A DNA stretch of 64,000 bases from Haloprofundus salilacus (GCF_020150815.1 NZ_CP083723.1:3038001-3102000); one strand, 5' to 3'; shown: positions 20,232 through 28,715, counted from the stretch's first letter. Numbers and translations are program-made. Notes: generated by a model from the letters alone, not told the origin.

Positions 20232-21092
20232 ATGCAACGACGCGCCGCAGCTATCTCCGTCGCGTTCTTCCTGTTGGTCGGAGCGGCCTCGTACTCGCTC
20301 ATCGCGACGGCCGAAGAACCGACGATACAGTTCGAGAACGCCGAATACGAACTCCAACAGGGTGACCAGTTCACCCAAGGAGGCCAGCAGTACACGGTCA
20401 CGTCGCTCGACGCGCAGGTGGAGGGTGGCGACCACGGGTCCGCGGCGACGCTCTCGCGAAGCGGCGAACTCGCGTGGACCAACCAGTCCGCGCAGTACTC
20501 GCAGACGTGGGAGAACAACTCCTCGGTGACGGTCTCCAACGAGAGCTATCGAGTCATCATCCCCAACGAGTCGAACCCCAATACGTTCGCGCTTCAAGAG
20601 GAACTGAACCGGACGGCGCTGCTGCAGGCGAACCAGTCGGTCGACAACGAGATGGTCACGCGCGACGGTCAGCAGTACGTCGTCTACAACGACGGCAGCG
20701 GGAACCCGACGCTCATCCCCGCAGAGCAGTTCTTCCCCGACCCGAGCAGCACGCAGTACAACGAGGGTCAGCAGTTCGACTACGAGGGGAACCAGACGAC
20801 CATCCAGAACGTCACCGCCAGCGAGGCGACGCTGACGTGGACCGCTCCTCGTAACAACACCGTCGAACTCGAAGACGAGTCGACCGTCACCGTCGGCAAC
20901 GAGCAGTATCTGGCGTACTTCCCGAGCAACGAGACCGTCTACCTGACGCAGAACATGGATAGCTACAACGCCCAGCGCGAAGACATGGCCGCCTTCGACC
21001 GCCACATGAAGGGGCTCCAGGGCGTCACCATCCTCTGTGGTTCGCTCGTCGTCCTCCTCATCGGACTAGCGTACCTCCCCTCGCGGTACTGA
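20232..21092 (+). CDS. Two-helix envelope protein with many N-glycosylation sequons
   Basis: A 286-residue protein. It has an N-terminal hydrophobic segment (residues 6-26, ISVAFFLLVGAASYSLIA) and a C-terminal one (about 262-281, VTILCGSLVVLLIGLAYL), with a long hydrophilic domain between them. That domain holds eleven N-x-S/T sequons (for example NQSA, NNSS, NRTA, NQTT, NVTA, NNTV, NETV), so it is probably exposed outside the cell and N-glycosylated. Two repeats resembling QQYTVTS/VTVSNESYRVI suggest a beta-rich fold. The TATA box TTATAC (20203-20208) lies 26 bases before the ATG. I do not recognise a named family. Confidence 0.8.
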   Translation: MQRRAAAISVAFFLLVGAASYSLIATAEEPTIQFENAEYELQQGDQFTQGGQQYTVTSLDAQVEGGDHGSAATLSRSGELAWTNQSAQYSQTWENNSSVTVSNESYRVIIPNESNPNTFALQEELNRTALLQANQSVDNEMVTRDGQQYVVYNDGSGNPTLIPAEQFFPDPSSTQYNEGQQFDYEGNQTTIQNVTASEATLTWTAPRNNTVELEDESTVTVGNEQYLAYFPSNETVYLTQNMDSYNAQREDMAAFDRHMKGLQGVTILCGSLVVLLIGLAYLPSRY

Positions 21093-21172
21093 ACCGAACG
21101 AAGGCCTTCGTCTCTCCGCCTTTCCTCTCTCTTCCCTTTCTCTCTCCGCTCAAGCACCTCGCCAGCGATGGC

Positions 21173-22105
21173 TCAGCGGTCGCTCTGCTGTCGAACCGCG
21201 AGCACGGGTGTCGACCCCGTCCGGAGGACGCGCTCGGTCACGCTCCCGAGCAGATAGCGCCGGAAGCCGCTTCGTCCGTGCGTCCCCATCACCACCAAGT
21301 CGACGTCGTTGGCCGTCGCGTACTCGCCGATCTCCTCGTGCGGAACGCCGTGTACGACCGTCGATTCGCCGCGGACGCTCGCCTCGCGGGCGCGCTCGAC
21401 GACCGCGTCGGCGTCGGCCCGCGCGCTCTCGTCGAGTCGCTCGACGAACGCACTGTCGATGCCGCCTGCGCTGAACAGGCCGCCCTCTTCGGCGAGGTTC
21501 ACCACGGAGAGCGCGTGAATCTCCGCGTCGAACGCCCGAGCGACGGCCACCGCGTGCTCGGCCGCCGCCTCGGCGCAGTCGCTGCCGTCGGTCGGGACGA
21601 GAACTCGCTGGTAGGAACTCGGGGCGTCGTCGTCCTCGTGGACGGTCATCACCGGGCAGTCGGCAAGGCGGACGACGCGCTCGGCGACGCTCCCGAGCAG
21701 ATAGCGCCGGAGTCCGCTGCGCCCGTGCGTTCCCATCACCACCAGGTCAACGCGTTGCTCGTCGGCGTACGAGAGAATCGCCTCGTGTGGCACGCCCGTC
21801 CGCAACGCGGTTTCGAGATTCGTCGCCGGCGACTCGATCTCTACCGACGATTCTGTCTCCACCGGGATTGACTCGACTCGCTCACCGACCGAGTCGAGTA
21901 CTCCTTCGCCGTGTCTGCGGAGCACGTCCCGGTACTGTCGAGTCTCGTTCTCGTCGGGCGGTATCGACGTCTCATCCGGTTCGCTGTTGGCGACGTACAA
22001 CGCGTGAACCGACGCGTCGGTTGCACGAGCCAGAAGCAGCGCATGGTCGAGCGCCCTCATCGCCGCTTCGCTCCCGTCGGTCGGAACCAGTATCGTGTCG
22101 TACAC
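21173..22105 (-). CDS. Tandem-domain universal stress protein (UspA x2)
   Basis: A 310-residue protein made of two UspA domains, each about 145 residues. Domain 1 starts VYDTILVPTDGSEAAMRA and ends with the nucleotide-binding motif VMGTHGRSGLRRYLLGSVAERV. Domain 2 starts RVLVPTDGSDCAEAAAEHA and ends VMGTHGRSGFRRYLLGSVTERV. Both contain G-2x-G-9x-G-S, so both probably bind ATP. I chose the GTG at 22105 because translation then starts exactly at the UspA domain. The open frame goes to 22162. Two-domain Usps are common in archaea and are linked to stress survival. Confidence 0.92.
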   Translation of the reverse strand: MYDTILVPTDGSEAAMRALDHALLLARATDASVHALYVANSEPDETSIPPDENETRQYRDVLRRHGEGVLDSVGERVESIPVETESSVEIESPATNLETALRTGVPHEAILSYADEQRVDLVVMGTHGRSGLRRYLLGSVAERVVRLADCPVMTVHEDDDAPSSYQRVLVPTDGSDCAEAAAEHAVAVARAFDAEIHALSVVNLAEEGGLFSAGGIDSAFVERLDESARADADAVVERAREASVRGESTVVHGVPHEEIGEYATANDVDLVVMGTHGRSGFRRYLLGSVTERVLRTGSTPVLAVRQQSDR

Positions 22106-22313
22106 GGTCGGACACCGGGTAGAGGTATGACACCAATCGACATGAATTGTCGGCGACGGCACGTGGGCGGTGCAGTCGCCGAGGCAGACGTAGTTGGCGG
22201 TTGTCGCAGTCGGCGCGGTCGGCGGTTACCTTGAGTGACGCAGTCTGCACGGTCGGCGTCGTCGACGCGACAGGACGGCCGGATAGAAGTGGCTCGCCGC
22301 CCTACGAGCGGTC

Positions 22314-22667
22314 GTGTCCGACTACAACGACGACCGCGACGCTCGGCCATCCGCAGCCGACGTCGATGACACGCCGACGATTCACTGTACGCGCTGCGAC
22401 CGCACGTGGGACCTCGCCTACGAGTTAGACGAGCTGAACGTCGGCAACCAGTCGTTCGAGCAGTTCGCCCTCGACCACAGGCGCCACACGGGTCACTTCC
22501 CCGACGACGTGACGCCGTGGATCGCGACGTGTCGACAGTGTCCCGACGGCGAGCAGTTCCTCTCCGAACGGCCCGCCCGCCGGTGGGCGGAGACGCACGC
22601 GAGACACACTGCCCATCCCGTCTCGCTCGAGTACAGCGACGAGCGGTCGGTCGTCGAGCCGGAGTGA
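22314..22667 (+). CDS. Small Cys/His-rich haloarchaeal protein
   Basis: A 117-residue acidic protein from the GTG at 22314. CTRCDRTW near residue 25, CRQCPDGEQF near residue 74 and a spread of histidines (HRRHTGHFPDD, THARHTAHPVS) suggest a zinc-binding fold with two CxxC knuckles. I do not recognise a named function. Proteins of this kind are widespread in Halobacteria next to housekeeping genes. The codon usage is normal for the genome. Confidence 0.75.
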   Translation: MSDYNDDRDARPSAADVDDTPTIHCTRCDRTWDLAYELDELNVGNQSFEQFALDHRRHTGHFPDDVTPWIATCRQCPDGEQFLSERPARRWAETHARHTAHPVSLEYSDERSVVEPE

Positions 22668-22805
22668 TCCGTTCGCGCGTCGCGGACGAGAGGAGCCCAC
22701 GGCGGCGACCGCGGTCCCGATTCGCCGGTCGGCGAGTCCCCGGGCGGTAACACCGATGTCCGTGGCGGTTTATCTCCCCCGAGTCCCTCAGTACCGACTA
22801 CAGTC

Positions 22806-23735
22806 GTGCTCTCGGACACCCCCGGCATCCACCACGTCTCGACTATCGTTCGCGACGCCCAGCGCAACGTCGACTTCTACGTCGGCGTCCTCGGTCTGCG
22901 CTTCGTCACGCGAACCGTCGACTTCGAGGACCGATTCGCCTATCACCTCTACTACGGCGACGAACGTGGGACGGAAGGGTCGGTGCTCACGTTCTTCCCG
23001 TTCCCCGAGGAGGTCGACGGCCGCGTCGGTCGCCCCCAGATCACCGCCGCGTCGCTCGCCATCCCCGACGACGCCGTCGACTACTGGACGACCCGCTTCG
23101 ACGACCACGGCGTCGAGTACGGTATCGACGAACGGTTCGGCGAGACGGTCGTCTCCTTCACAGACCCGGACGGGACGCATCTCGAACTCGTCACCGCGCT
23201 GGGCCCGAGCGAGCCGTGGACCGGCGGTCCCGTCCCGGCCGAACACGGGATTCGCGGCGTCCGCGGCGTCTCGCTCCTCTCGGCGAGTCCGTTCGTCACG
23301 GCGAGTCTGCTCGACACGTTCGGCCTCGAACTCGTCGCTCAGGAGGAGGACGTGGTCCGCTACCGCGCCGACGGCCGCGGGTCTGTCGTCGACGTCCTCG
23401 ATCGGGAGGCCGCGTTCGGCCGCGAGGGCGCCGGAACGATCCACCACGTCGCCTTCGGCGTCCCCGACGAGGCAGCGCTCCACGAGTGGCGCGACCTGCT
23501 CGCCGACCGTGACTGCCGCGTCTCGCGGGTGACCGACCGCCACTTCTTTCACTCGCTGTACGTCCGCGACGCCGGCGGCGTCCTCTTCGAGTTGGCGACG
23601 GAACCGATCGATCTGGTCGACAGCGACCACGAACCCGGACGACACCTCGCGCTGCCGCCGCAGTTCGAAGCGGACCGCGAGACGATCGCGTCGCAACTGC
23701 CGCCGCTCGAACTCCCCGAGAGCGTTCCGGAATGA
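22806..23735 (+). CDS. Ring-cleaving dioxygenase, VOC superfamily (MhqO-like)
   Basis: A 309-residue protein from the GTG at 22806 with two vicinal-oxygen-chelate modules. It begins LSDTPGIHHVSTIVRDAQRNVDFYVGVLGLRFV, with metal ligands expected at His in GIHHVS, at TIHHVAFGV in module 2, and at the Glu of GVLFELAT. The pattern FFPFPEE, followed by FTDPDGTHLELV, matches the ring-cleaving dioxygenase family that includes MhqO of Bacillus. The next gene overlaps by ATGA and encodes an MhqD-like hydrolase, so both may detoxify quinones or catechols. The substrate is inferred from that pairing. Confidence 0.88.
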   Translation: MLSDTPGIHHVSTIVRDAQRNVDFYVGVLGLRFVTRTVDFEDRFAYHLYYGDERGTEGSVLTFFPFPEEVDGRVGRPQITAASLAIPDDAVDYWTTRFDDHGVEYGIDERFGETVVSFTDPDGTHLELVTALGPSEPWTGGPVPAEHGIRGVRGVSLLSASPFVTASLLDTFGLELVAQEEDVVRYRADGRGSVVDVLDREAAFGREGAGTIHHVAFGVPDEAALHEWRDLLADRDCRVSRVTDRHFFHSLYVRDAGGVLFELATEPIDLVDSDHEPGRHLALPPQFEADRETIASQLPPLELPESVPE

Positions 23736-24418
23736 CTGACGACGCTTCCACCCGAATCGACCCCCACGCCGACGAACCGATTTCGACGGCCGGTGCGCCC
23801 CCCGCCGCAACGACGGCGGCGGTCGTGTTGCTGCACGGGCGGGGTAGTTCGCCCGACGCCGTCCTTCGGCTCGCCGACGAGTTCCACCACCGGGGCGTGC
23901 TCTACGTCGCGCCGAAGTCGAGCGGAAGCGTCTGGTACCCCGGCGGCGTCGACGCCCCGGTCGAGAGCCGACGCGCGTATCTCGACTCGGCGTTCGCCCG
24001 CGTCGACACCGCGCTCGATATCGCGGCCGAGACGGGCGTCTCTCCGAAGCGTTGCGTCCTGTTCGGTTTCTCACAGGGCGGCTGTCTCGCCGCCGAGTAC
24101 GCCGCCCGGCAGCCGAAACGGTACGGCGGCCTCGCGGTGCTCGCCGGCGGACTCCTCGGGCCGACCGACGCGTTCGAGACGCTCGACAGATTCGACGCTG
24201 AGAAGGGGTCGCTCGACGGGACGCCGATATTTCTCGGTTGCGGCGACGACGACCCGCACGTCACGCCCGGGCGAATTGACGCGTCAGCAGATGTCTTTTG
24301 CCGACTCGGCGGCGACGTGACGACACGGCTGTACGAGGGCTTAGGACATTACATCAACGACGACCAGATGCACGCCGTCGACGAGATGGTCGCGAGCGTC
24401 GCAGGGCCTCCCTCCTAG
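23732..24418 (+). CDS. Phospholipase/carboxylesterase-type hydrolase (MhqD-like)
   Basis: A 228-residue alpha/beta hydrolase. The nucleophile motif GFSQGG is near residue 111, the oxyanion region is VVLLHGRGSSPDAVLRLADEF, and an Asp (GCGDDDPHV) and a His (GLGHYIND) complete the triad. The start ATG overlaps the stop of the dioxygenase gene (ATGA), so the two are translationally coupled. In Bacillus the mhqNOD cluster pairs the same two families and responds to hydroquinones; a similar role here is inference. Confidence 0.88.
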   Translation: MTDDASTRIDPHADEPISTAGAPPAATTAAVVLLHGRGSSPDAVLRLADEFHHRGVLYVAPKSSGSVWYPGGVDAPVESRRAYLDSAFARVDTALDIAAETGVSPKRCVLFGFSQGGCLAAEYAARQPKRYGGLAVLAGGLLGPTDAFETLDRFDAEKGSLDGTPIFLGCGDDDPHVTPGRIDASADVFCRLGGDVTTRLYEGLGHYINDDQMHAVDEMVASVAGPPS

Positions 24419-24683
24419 CGCAGTCGGTCGCGGTGAATCGTGGTCAGTTACCGTCGTCGTCTCCGTTCTGGCTCATACTCGCACGAAAGTCGGTGCTCCT
24501 GATAACCGTCTCGCAAGCGGAAACGAACTCCTGTCAGCGACCGATACCGGTCATCTCCTCCCCTTCGCTCTATCCGGTGGAGGCGGCCACGAAGCCCATT
24601 CCCGAAATCACAGATTTTCTACTTAAATTTCGTCCAGAGAATCTTCATAGCTGTTCAGTCCCCAGTTCGAACTGTCGATACAT

Positions 24684-25286
24684 ATGAGCGACTACGAACT
24701 CGACCCACTCCCGTACGATTACGACGCGCTCGAACCGCACATCTCCGAGCAGGTGCTCACGTGGCACCACGACACCCACCACCAGGGTTACGTCAACGGT
24801 TGGAACTCGGCGGAAGAGACACTCGCAGAGAACCGCGAGTCCGGCGACTTCGGGTCGTCGGGCAGCGCGCTGCGCAACGTGACCCACAACGGCTGCGGGC
24901 ACATCCTCCACGACCTGTTTTGGCAGAACATGTCGCCGGAGGGCGGCTCTGAGCCGTCGGGCGAGCTCGCTGAACGCATCGAGACCGACTTCGGCTCCTA
25001 CGACGCGTGGAAGGGCGAGTTCGAGGCCGCCGCGAAGAACGCCTCGGGCTGGGCACTTTTGGTGTACGACTCGTTCTCGAACCAGCTGCGCAACGTCGTC
25101 GTCGACAAGCACGACCAGGGCGCACTCTGGGGGTCGCACCCCATCGTCGCGCTCGACGTGTGGGAGCACTCGTACTACTACGACTACGGACCGGCGCGCG
25201 GCGACTTCATCGACGCGTTCTTCGAGGTCGTCGACTGGGACGAACCCAGCGCACGCTACGAGCAGGCCCTCGAACTGTTCGAATAG
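24684..25286 (+). CDS. sod: Superoxide dismutase (Mn/Fe type)
   Basis: This enzyme converts superoxide to peroxide and oxygen in the cytoplasm. It has 200 residues. Metal ligands are visible: His in LTWHHDTHHQGYVNGWN, His in HNGCGHILHDLFWQNM, and Asp and His in DVWEHSYYYDYG. The family signature DVWEHSYY is intact. A TTAAAT box lies at 24623-24628, which predicts a leader of about 30 bases. The 265 bases before it hold nothing I can support. Confidence 0.96.
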   Translation: MSDYELDPLPYDYDALEPHISEQVLTWHHDTHHQGYVNGWNSAEETLAENRESGDFGSSGSALRNVTHNGCGHILHDLFWQNMSPEGGSEPSGELAERIETDFGSYDAWKGEFEAAAKNASGWALLVYDSFSNQLRNVVVDKHDQGALWGSHPIVALDVWEHSYYYDYGPARGDFIDAFFEVVDWDEPSARYEQALELFE

Positions 25287-25483
25287 ACGGCTCGGCGGCT
25301 CGACAAGCCACATTCCGTTTTTCCCACCGCTGCGTCTCGCAGGCCTGTCGAGTCCCGATTTCCCGTTCGAAGCAACCTCACGGCCGTTCTCGCAGTCGTT
25401 CGGTCGACCCGTACCGCTGTGTTCTGACTCTCTGGTACGTGACTGGCGATGGGTACATTACCGACCCCCGAGTAACGTCGTCG

Positions 25484-25900
25484 ATGGTCGAAGGTGCGCG
25501 AATCGCAGACCTCGAAGACGTTCCCGAGAGGGGATCGTACCTGTTCACCGTCGAAGACGCGTTCACCAACGAACGGGAGGTGATACTCGTCCCGTGCAAG
25601 ACAGACCCCGGCGTCGAGGCGTGGATAAACAACTGCACGCACGAGAACCAGCGGCTCGATCGGGGGTCCGGCGCCGCCATGCGCGACGGCGAGCTAATCT
25701 GTCCGAAGCACGGTTCGATGTTTGACGCCTGTTCGGGAGCGTGCGACAACGGCGAGGCCGCGGGAACGTCGCTGCCCGGAGTCGACATCGCCGTCGAGGA
25801 CGGCGGGGTGTTTCTCACCGACGACAACTACACCTACCTGCGCGGCGGCGGCGTCGAGGACGACGACGGCCCCGATTCGACGTCTCACATCGGATTCTGA
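25484..25900 (+). CDS. Rieske [2Fe-2S] protein
   Basis: A 138-residue soluble Rieske-type protein. Cluster ligands are CTH (in NNCTHENQRLD) and CPKH (in LICPKHGSMFDACSGACDNG), the C-x-H...C-x2-H pattern. There is no signal peptide or transmembrane segment, so it is likely a cytoplasmic ferredoxin or a component of an oxygenase; no oxygenase gene is adjacent. The ATG at 25484 has ACATTAC about 27 bases upstream. A much longer frame from 25007 runs through sod and is rejected. Confidence 0.9.
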   Translation: MVEGARIADLEDVPERGSYLFTVEDAFTNEREVILVPCKTDPGVEAWINNCTHENQRLDRGSGAAMRDGELICPKHGSMFDACSGACDNGEAAGTSLPGVDIAVEDGGVFLTDDNYTYLRGGGVEDDDGPDSTSHIGF

Positions 25901-26122
25901 GCGAGCGAATTGGGTCGGACCGAACGAGCGATGATCGGCCAACTCCGGCAACCGTCTGTCCACTCTCTCCTCGGCGTCGCTCCGTCTGACCAGCTGGTAA
26001 CGATCTCCGCGGGTTCGTTCGACGTTTCACCGATGAGCGAGACGGATGACGAAACGACTCGACGATGCAGGTCTGTCCCCCACAGACGTCGCACTGGTCG
26101 TTCGTTTCGGTGAGATTTGAAC

Positions 26123-26254
26123 TCAGGGAGTGATCTCTAACGGTTCGCGCAACCGCCAGACATCGGTCTCGGGGTCGAGTCGATGTGGCTCAGTTCCTTG
26201 TTCGGTGAGAATGCCGCCGTGGTACAACATCGACTTTAACTGGAACCAATCTGG
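26123..26254 (-). pseudogene. Gene fragment next to tRNA-Arg
   Basis: Within 25901-26324, a 424-base stretch without an intact gene, the minus strand carries a readable tail that begins PDWFQLKSMLYHGGILTEQG and ends WRLREPLEITP followed by TGA. An in-frame TAG lies just upstream (26255-26257). It looks like the C-terminal end of a lost protein. An ATG at 26230 could give a 35-residue peptide, but nothing supports its expression. The fragment is near the 3' end of tRNA-Arg, a common integration point. The rest of the stretch shows no feature I can support. Confidence 0.35.
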
Positions 26255-26324
26255 CTAACTCTCACAAAAGGTTCCAGTAGCGGTGCTACACCCTCTTGTG
26301 ATTCTGCTTCAAGAAGTGAAAGAA

Positions 26325-26397
26325 CGGACCCGACGGGATTTGAACCCGCGACATCTTGGTCCGGAACCAAGCACTCTGTCCACTGAGCTACGGGCCC
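26325..26397 (-). tRNA. tRNA-Arg (anticodon CCG)
   Basis: A 73-base cloverleaf on the minus strand. The acceptor GGGCCCG pairs with CGGGTCC with discriminator G. The D arm contains AGCTCAGTGGACAGAG, the anticodon arm is CTTGG-TTCCGGA-CCAAG with anticodon CCG, and the T arm contains GCGGGTTCAAATCCCG. No intron. Its 5' end is 38 bases from the end of tnpB. Confidence 0.97.
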
Positions 26398-26420
26398 TCT
26401 ATCCAAGCTACACGATAACT

Positions 26421-26430
26421 GGCTATAACC
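26421..26430 (-). promoter_or_regulatory. TATA box of tRNA-Arg
   Basis: On the minus strand GGTTATAGCC at 26430-26421, centred about 28 bases before the tRNA 5' end. It lies directly beside the right end of the insertion element and appears intact. Confidence 0.5.
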
Positions 26431-26434
26431 GTTG

Positions 26435-27736
26435 TCAATGACCCACGACTTCAGTCGTGGGCTTGTCAGTGGACTCACCTTCTACCTCCGTAACGGAGTA
26501 GGCGTAGAAATCGCCGTTTAGGTTCAGCGTCCCTGACGCTAGCGCACACTGACAGGGTGCGCCTCCACTCGAAGACTTCTGCCCCGAGTGGAGTCTCTTG
26601 AGAAGTTTGCGAGCGATGTTCTTGCTCGCGTTATAGTCCGCGTTCAGTTCGTACTCGCACTTCTGGCACACGAACTGATGCTTCGACCGCCTGTTGTTCT
26701 CATGGGTAAACCCGCACGCAGAACACCGCTGACTCGTATATTCTGGACTTACCTGCTTGACCTCGATGCCAAACATCGCGGCTTTGTATTCGACGTACCG
26801 GGACAGGCGTCGGAACGCCCACGCATGGAATCGCTTTGCACTAGCCATCCGATTGCGAATATCGGTCAAGTTCTCGAACACGACGTGGGTACAGTCGTGG
26901 GCACGCGCTTCTTCGAGAATCTGATTGGAGGCGCGGTGCAACTCATCCTGTATCCAACGGTGTTCACGGTCTTGCATCGACTGAATCGACAGGTGTGCCG
27001 ACCGTGTACCTGTCTGTTGCATTGACCCACGAGTCTTCTCGAACTCACGACGCCGATGGTTCATCTCGTCCGCGTTCCCGATGAATGCACCAGTCGAAGT
27101 CACGGCAAGCGATCCGTCCACGTTCAGGTCAACGCCAAGGACTGTTCTGTGCTTGGCATCGGAAAAAGAAGTCGTGGGTGATTCTTGCTCGTCACTTTCG
27201 ATTCGGCGCATTCGTGCGTGGAGGTAGAACGACTCAGTGGCGCGGTCGTACTGTAACGTGGACATACGGAATTCGTAGCCTTCGTTCAGCAGGTACTCGC
27301 CAATCGGTGTTCCCTCTGGATTGTCGGGAATCACGTAGTCGCACTCGACGCGACCGTTCACGGTTGAGAGCGAAACGTGGTCGCGATGGAACGTCGCAGA
27401 GCGTTTGTCGTAAACGACGCTCCATGCCGAGAAGTGTGGTTGACTCGTGTTATCGGTTTTCTTGAGACGAGCGACACCGCTTTTTGTGGCCTCAATAGCG
27501 CGTCGAATCCCTTTCTGCACGAGGTTTGCGGTCAACTCCGTCTCTGAACGTAATCGCTCGTAGAGGGCTTTCTCGGCTTTCTGTTTCGAGGTGACGCAGT
27601 AGTCGTTCGGGTGTCTCCATGCCCACTCTGCGGTTGTGTTCGCACAGTGGAGAAACTGGTCTTTGGTCTGATGGAGATCGTCGCACCGCTCGTCAGGAAC
27701 GTCAAGTTTGACCTTGACAGTGCGAATTACCTCCAT
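26435..27736 (-). CDS. tnpB: IS200/IS605-family TnpB (RNA-guided nuclease, OrfB)
   Basis: A 433-residue TnpB. The RuvC-like catalytic residues are present: Asp203 in LGVDLNVDG, Glu288 in VVFENLTDIRN, and Asp367 in NADYNASKNIAR. The zinc finger cysteines are Cys338, Cys341 (CSACG) and Cys357, Cys360 (CQKC). There is no adjacent tnpA, so the element cannot move by itself. The ATG at 27736 has TTTATAAATA about 28 bases upstream. The 3' end of the gene runs into a perfect hairpin, as expected for the right end and guide RNA scaffold. Because the catalytic residues are intact, it may still be an active nuclease. Confidence 0.93.
   Translation of the reverse strand: MEVIRTVKVKLDVPDERCDDLHQTKDQFLHCANTTAEWAWRHPNDYCVTSKQKAEKALYERLRSETELTANLVQKGIRRAIEATKSGVARLKKTDNTSQPHFSAWSVVYDKRSATFHRDHVSLSTVNGRVECDYVIPDNPEGTPIGEYLLNEGYEFRMSTLQYDRATESFYLHARMRRIESDEQESPTTSFSDAKHRTVLGVDLNVDGSLAVTSTGAFIGNADEMNHRRREFEKTRGSMQQTGTRSAHLSIQSMQDREHRWIQDELHRASNQILEEARAHDCTHVVFENLTDIRNRMASAKRFHAWAFRRLSRYVEYKAAMFGIEVKQVSPEYTSQRCSACGFTHENNRRSKHQFVCQKCEYELNADYNASKNIARKLLKRLHSGQKSSSGGAPCQCALASGTLNLNGDFYAYSVTEVEGESTDKPTTEVVGH
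26442..26461 (-). ncRNA. Right-end hairpin / putative guide RNA (omega/reRNA) scaffold of TnpB
   Basis: CCCACGACT (26442-26450) and AGTCGTGGG (26453-26461) form a 9-base-pair hairpin with a 2-base loop that overlaps the last tnpB codons. In IS605-type elements the guide RNA covers the tnpB 3' end and ends in the flanking DNA, which serves as guide. Here the flank reads ACAACGG then TTATAGCC on the minus strand, which is the tRNA-Arg promoter. RNA boundaries cannot be seen from the sequence. Confidence 0.5.
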
Positions 27737-27840
27737 CGTTAGTTCACATATTACACGAATTATTTATAAAGATTGATATTGACGTAGGGGAACTCGGCTC
27801 GCTATCGCCCGTGGGATTTGTAGATAATAGTCGGATTCCT

Positions 27841-27860
27841 CCAACGGCTAAAACCGTGGG
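27841..27860 (-). mobile_element. Solo right-end-like hairpin of an IS605-type element
   Basis: On the minus strand AAGCCCACGG-TTTTAG-CCGTTGGAGG resembles the 3'-end hairpins of other haloarchaeal TnpB elements (7-base-pair stem with one mismatch). It lies about 105 bases upstream of the tnpB start and in the same orientation, so it is probably a leftover of an older element. The gap 27737-28124 otherwise holds the tnpB promoter (27759-27769) and, between 27870 and 28020, unassignable sequence that may be IS debris. Confidence 0.35.
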
Positions 27861-28124
27861 CTTCCTCCTTGTATCCGTATGACCGTACACTTCGGTCGGC
27901 GACGCCGCATCCGCGCTCAACGTATTGACGACAGAATAGACCGCTTCCACGTCCCTCGCATGAACCACACGGCGGCTATCGCGCCCAGAACCTGTCCAAC
28001 GCCCAGCCCGTCTCCTCAAACCTGGTGACGAACGAGGGATGGAGACGGCGAAAATATAGAGAACTGACGAAGACGAGAGAGACGAAGAAAGTACGAAAGA
28101 GACGTGAACTGCCGAGTCGCCGAG

Positions 28125-28715
28125 TTACGGCGCGCTGCCGGTCTCGATGGTGAAGTCCGCGCGCGGGTAGGCGACGCAGGTGAGCGTGTAGCCCTCGTCA
28201 AGTTCGCCGTCGTCGAGCATCTGCTGGTTGTCGTGGACGACGTAGTCCTCAGAGTTGCCGCCGGAGGTGATCTGCCCCGCGCAGGAGACGCACTGCCCCT
28301 GTCGGCAGGCGTACGGGAGGTCCCAGCCTTCCTCTTCGCCGGATTCGAGGACGGTCTGGTTGTTCGGAATCTCGACGGTCTCGCCCTCCTTGACGAACTC
28401 CACCTCGAAGTACTCGACTTCGTCCTCGGGGATGTCGGCGGGGCTGGAGCTCTCCTCTTCGGCCTCGCCCTCTTCGAGTTCGCCTTCCTCGCCCGCGGCC
28501 GCGCCGCCGACGGCGACGGCGCCGCCGCCGCCGATAGAACGGTTCATCGGTTCGGGGAAGTCGGTCTCGGGGACCGTCGACGCGCGCTGATCGAGCACTT
28601 CCTGAGAGATGTCGGCGGTGGACGTCCACCCCGTCCCCTTCGAGAAGTGCATCGCGACGGCCAGCGCCGTCAGCGCCGCGCCCAGTCCAACCGCCACTGG
28701 GTCGATAAGAGCCAT
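28125..28715 (-). CDS. Membrane-anchored plant-type [2Fe-2S] ferredoxin
   Basis: A 196-residue protein. An N-terminal hydrophobic helix (about residues 5-22, DPVAVGLGAALTALAVAM) is followed by a Gly/Ala and Glu-rich linker (about 62-95) and a C-terminal ferredoxin domain. Cluster ligands are CRQGQCVSC (C-x4-C-x2-C) and the distal Cys in YTLTCVAYP. It probably passes electrons at the membrane surface. The acidic linker would act as a flexible tether. A TATA-like TTGTAAAC lies about 25 bases upstream of the ATG. No partner oxidoreductase is adjacent. Confidence 0.9.
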   Translation of the reverse strand: MALIDPVAVGLGAALTALAVAMHFSKGTGWTSTADISQEVLDQRASTVPETDFPEPMNRSIGGGGAVAVGGAAAGEEGELEEGEAEEESSSPADIPEDEVEYFEVEFVKEGETVEIPNNQTVLESGEEEGWDLPYACRQGQCVSCAGQITSGGNSEDYVVHDNQQMLDDGELDEGYTLTCVAYPRADFTIETGSAP

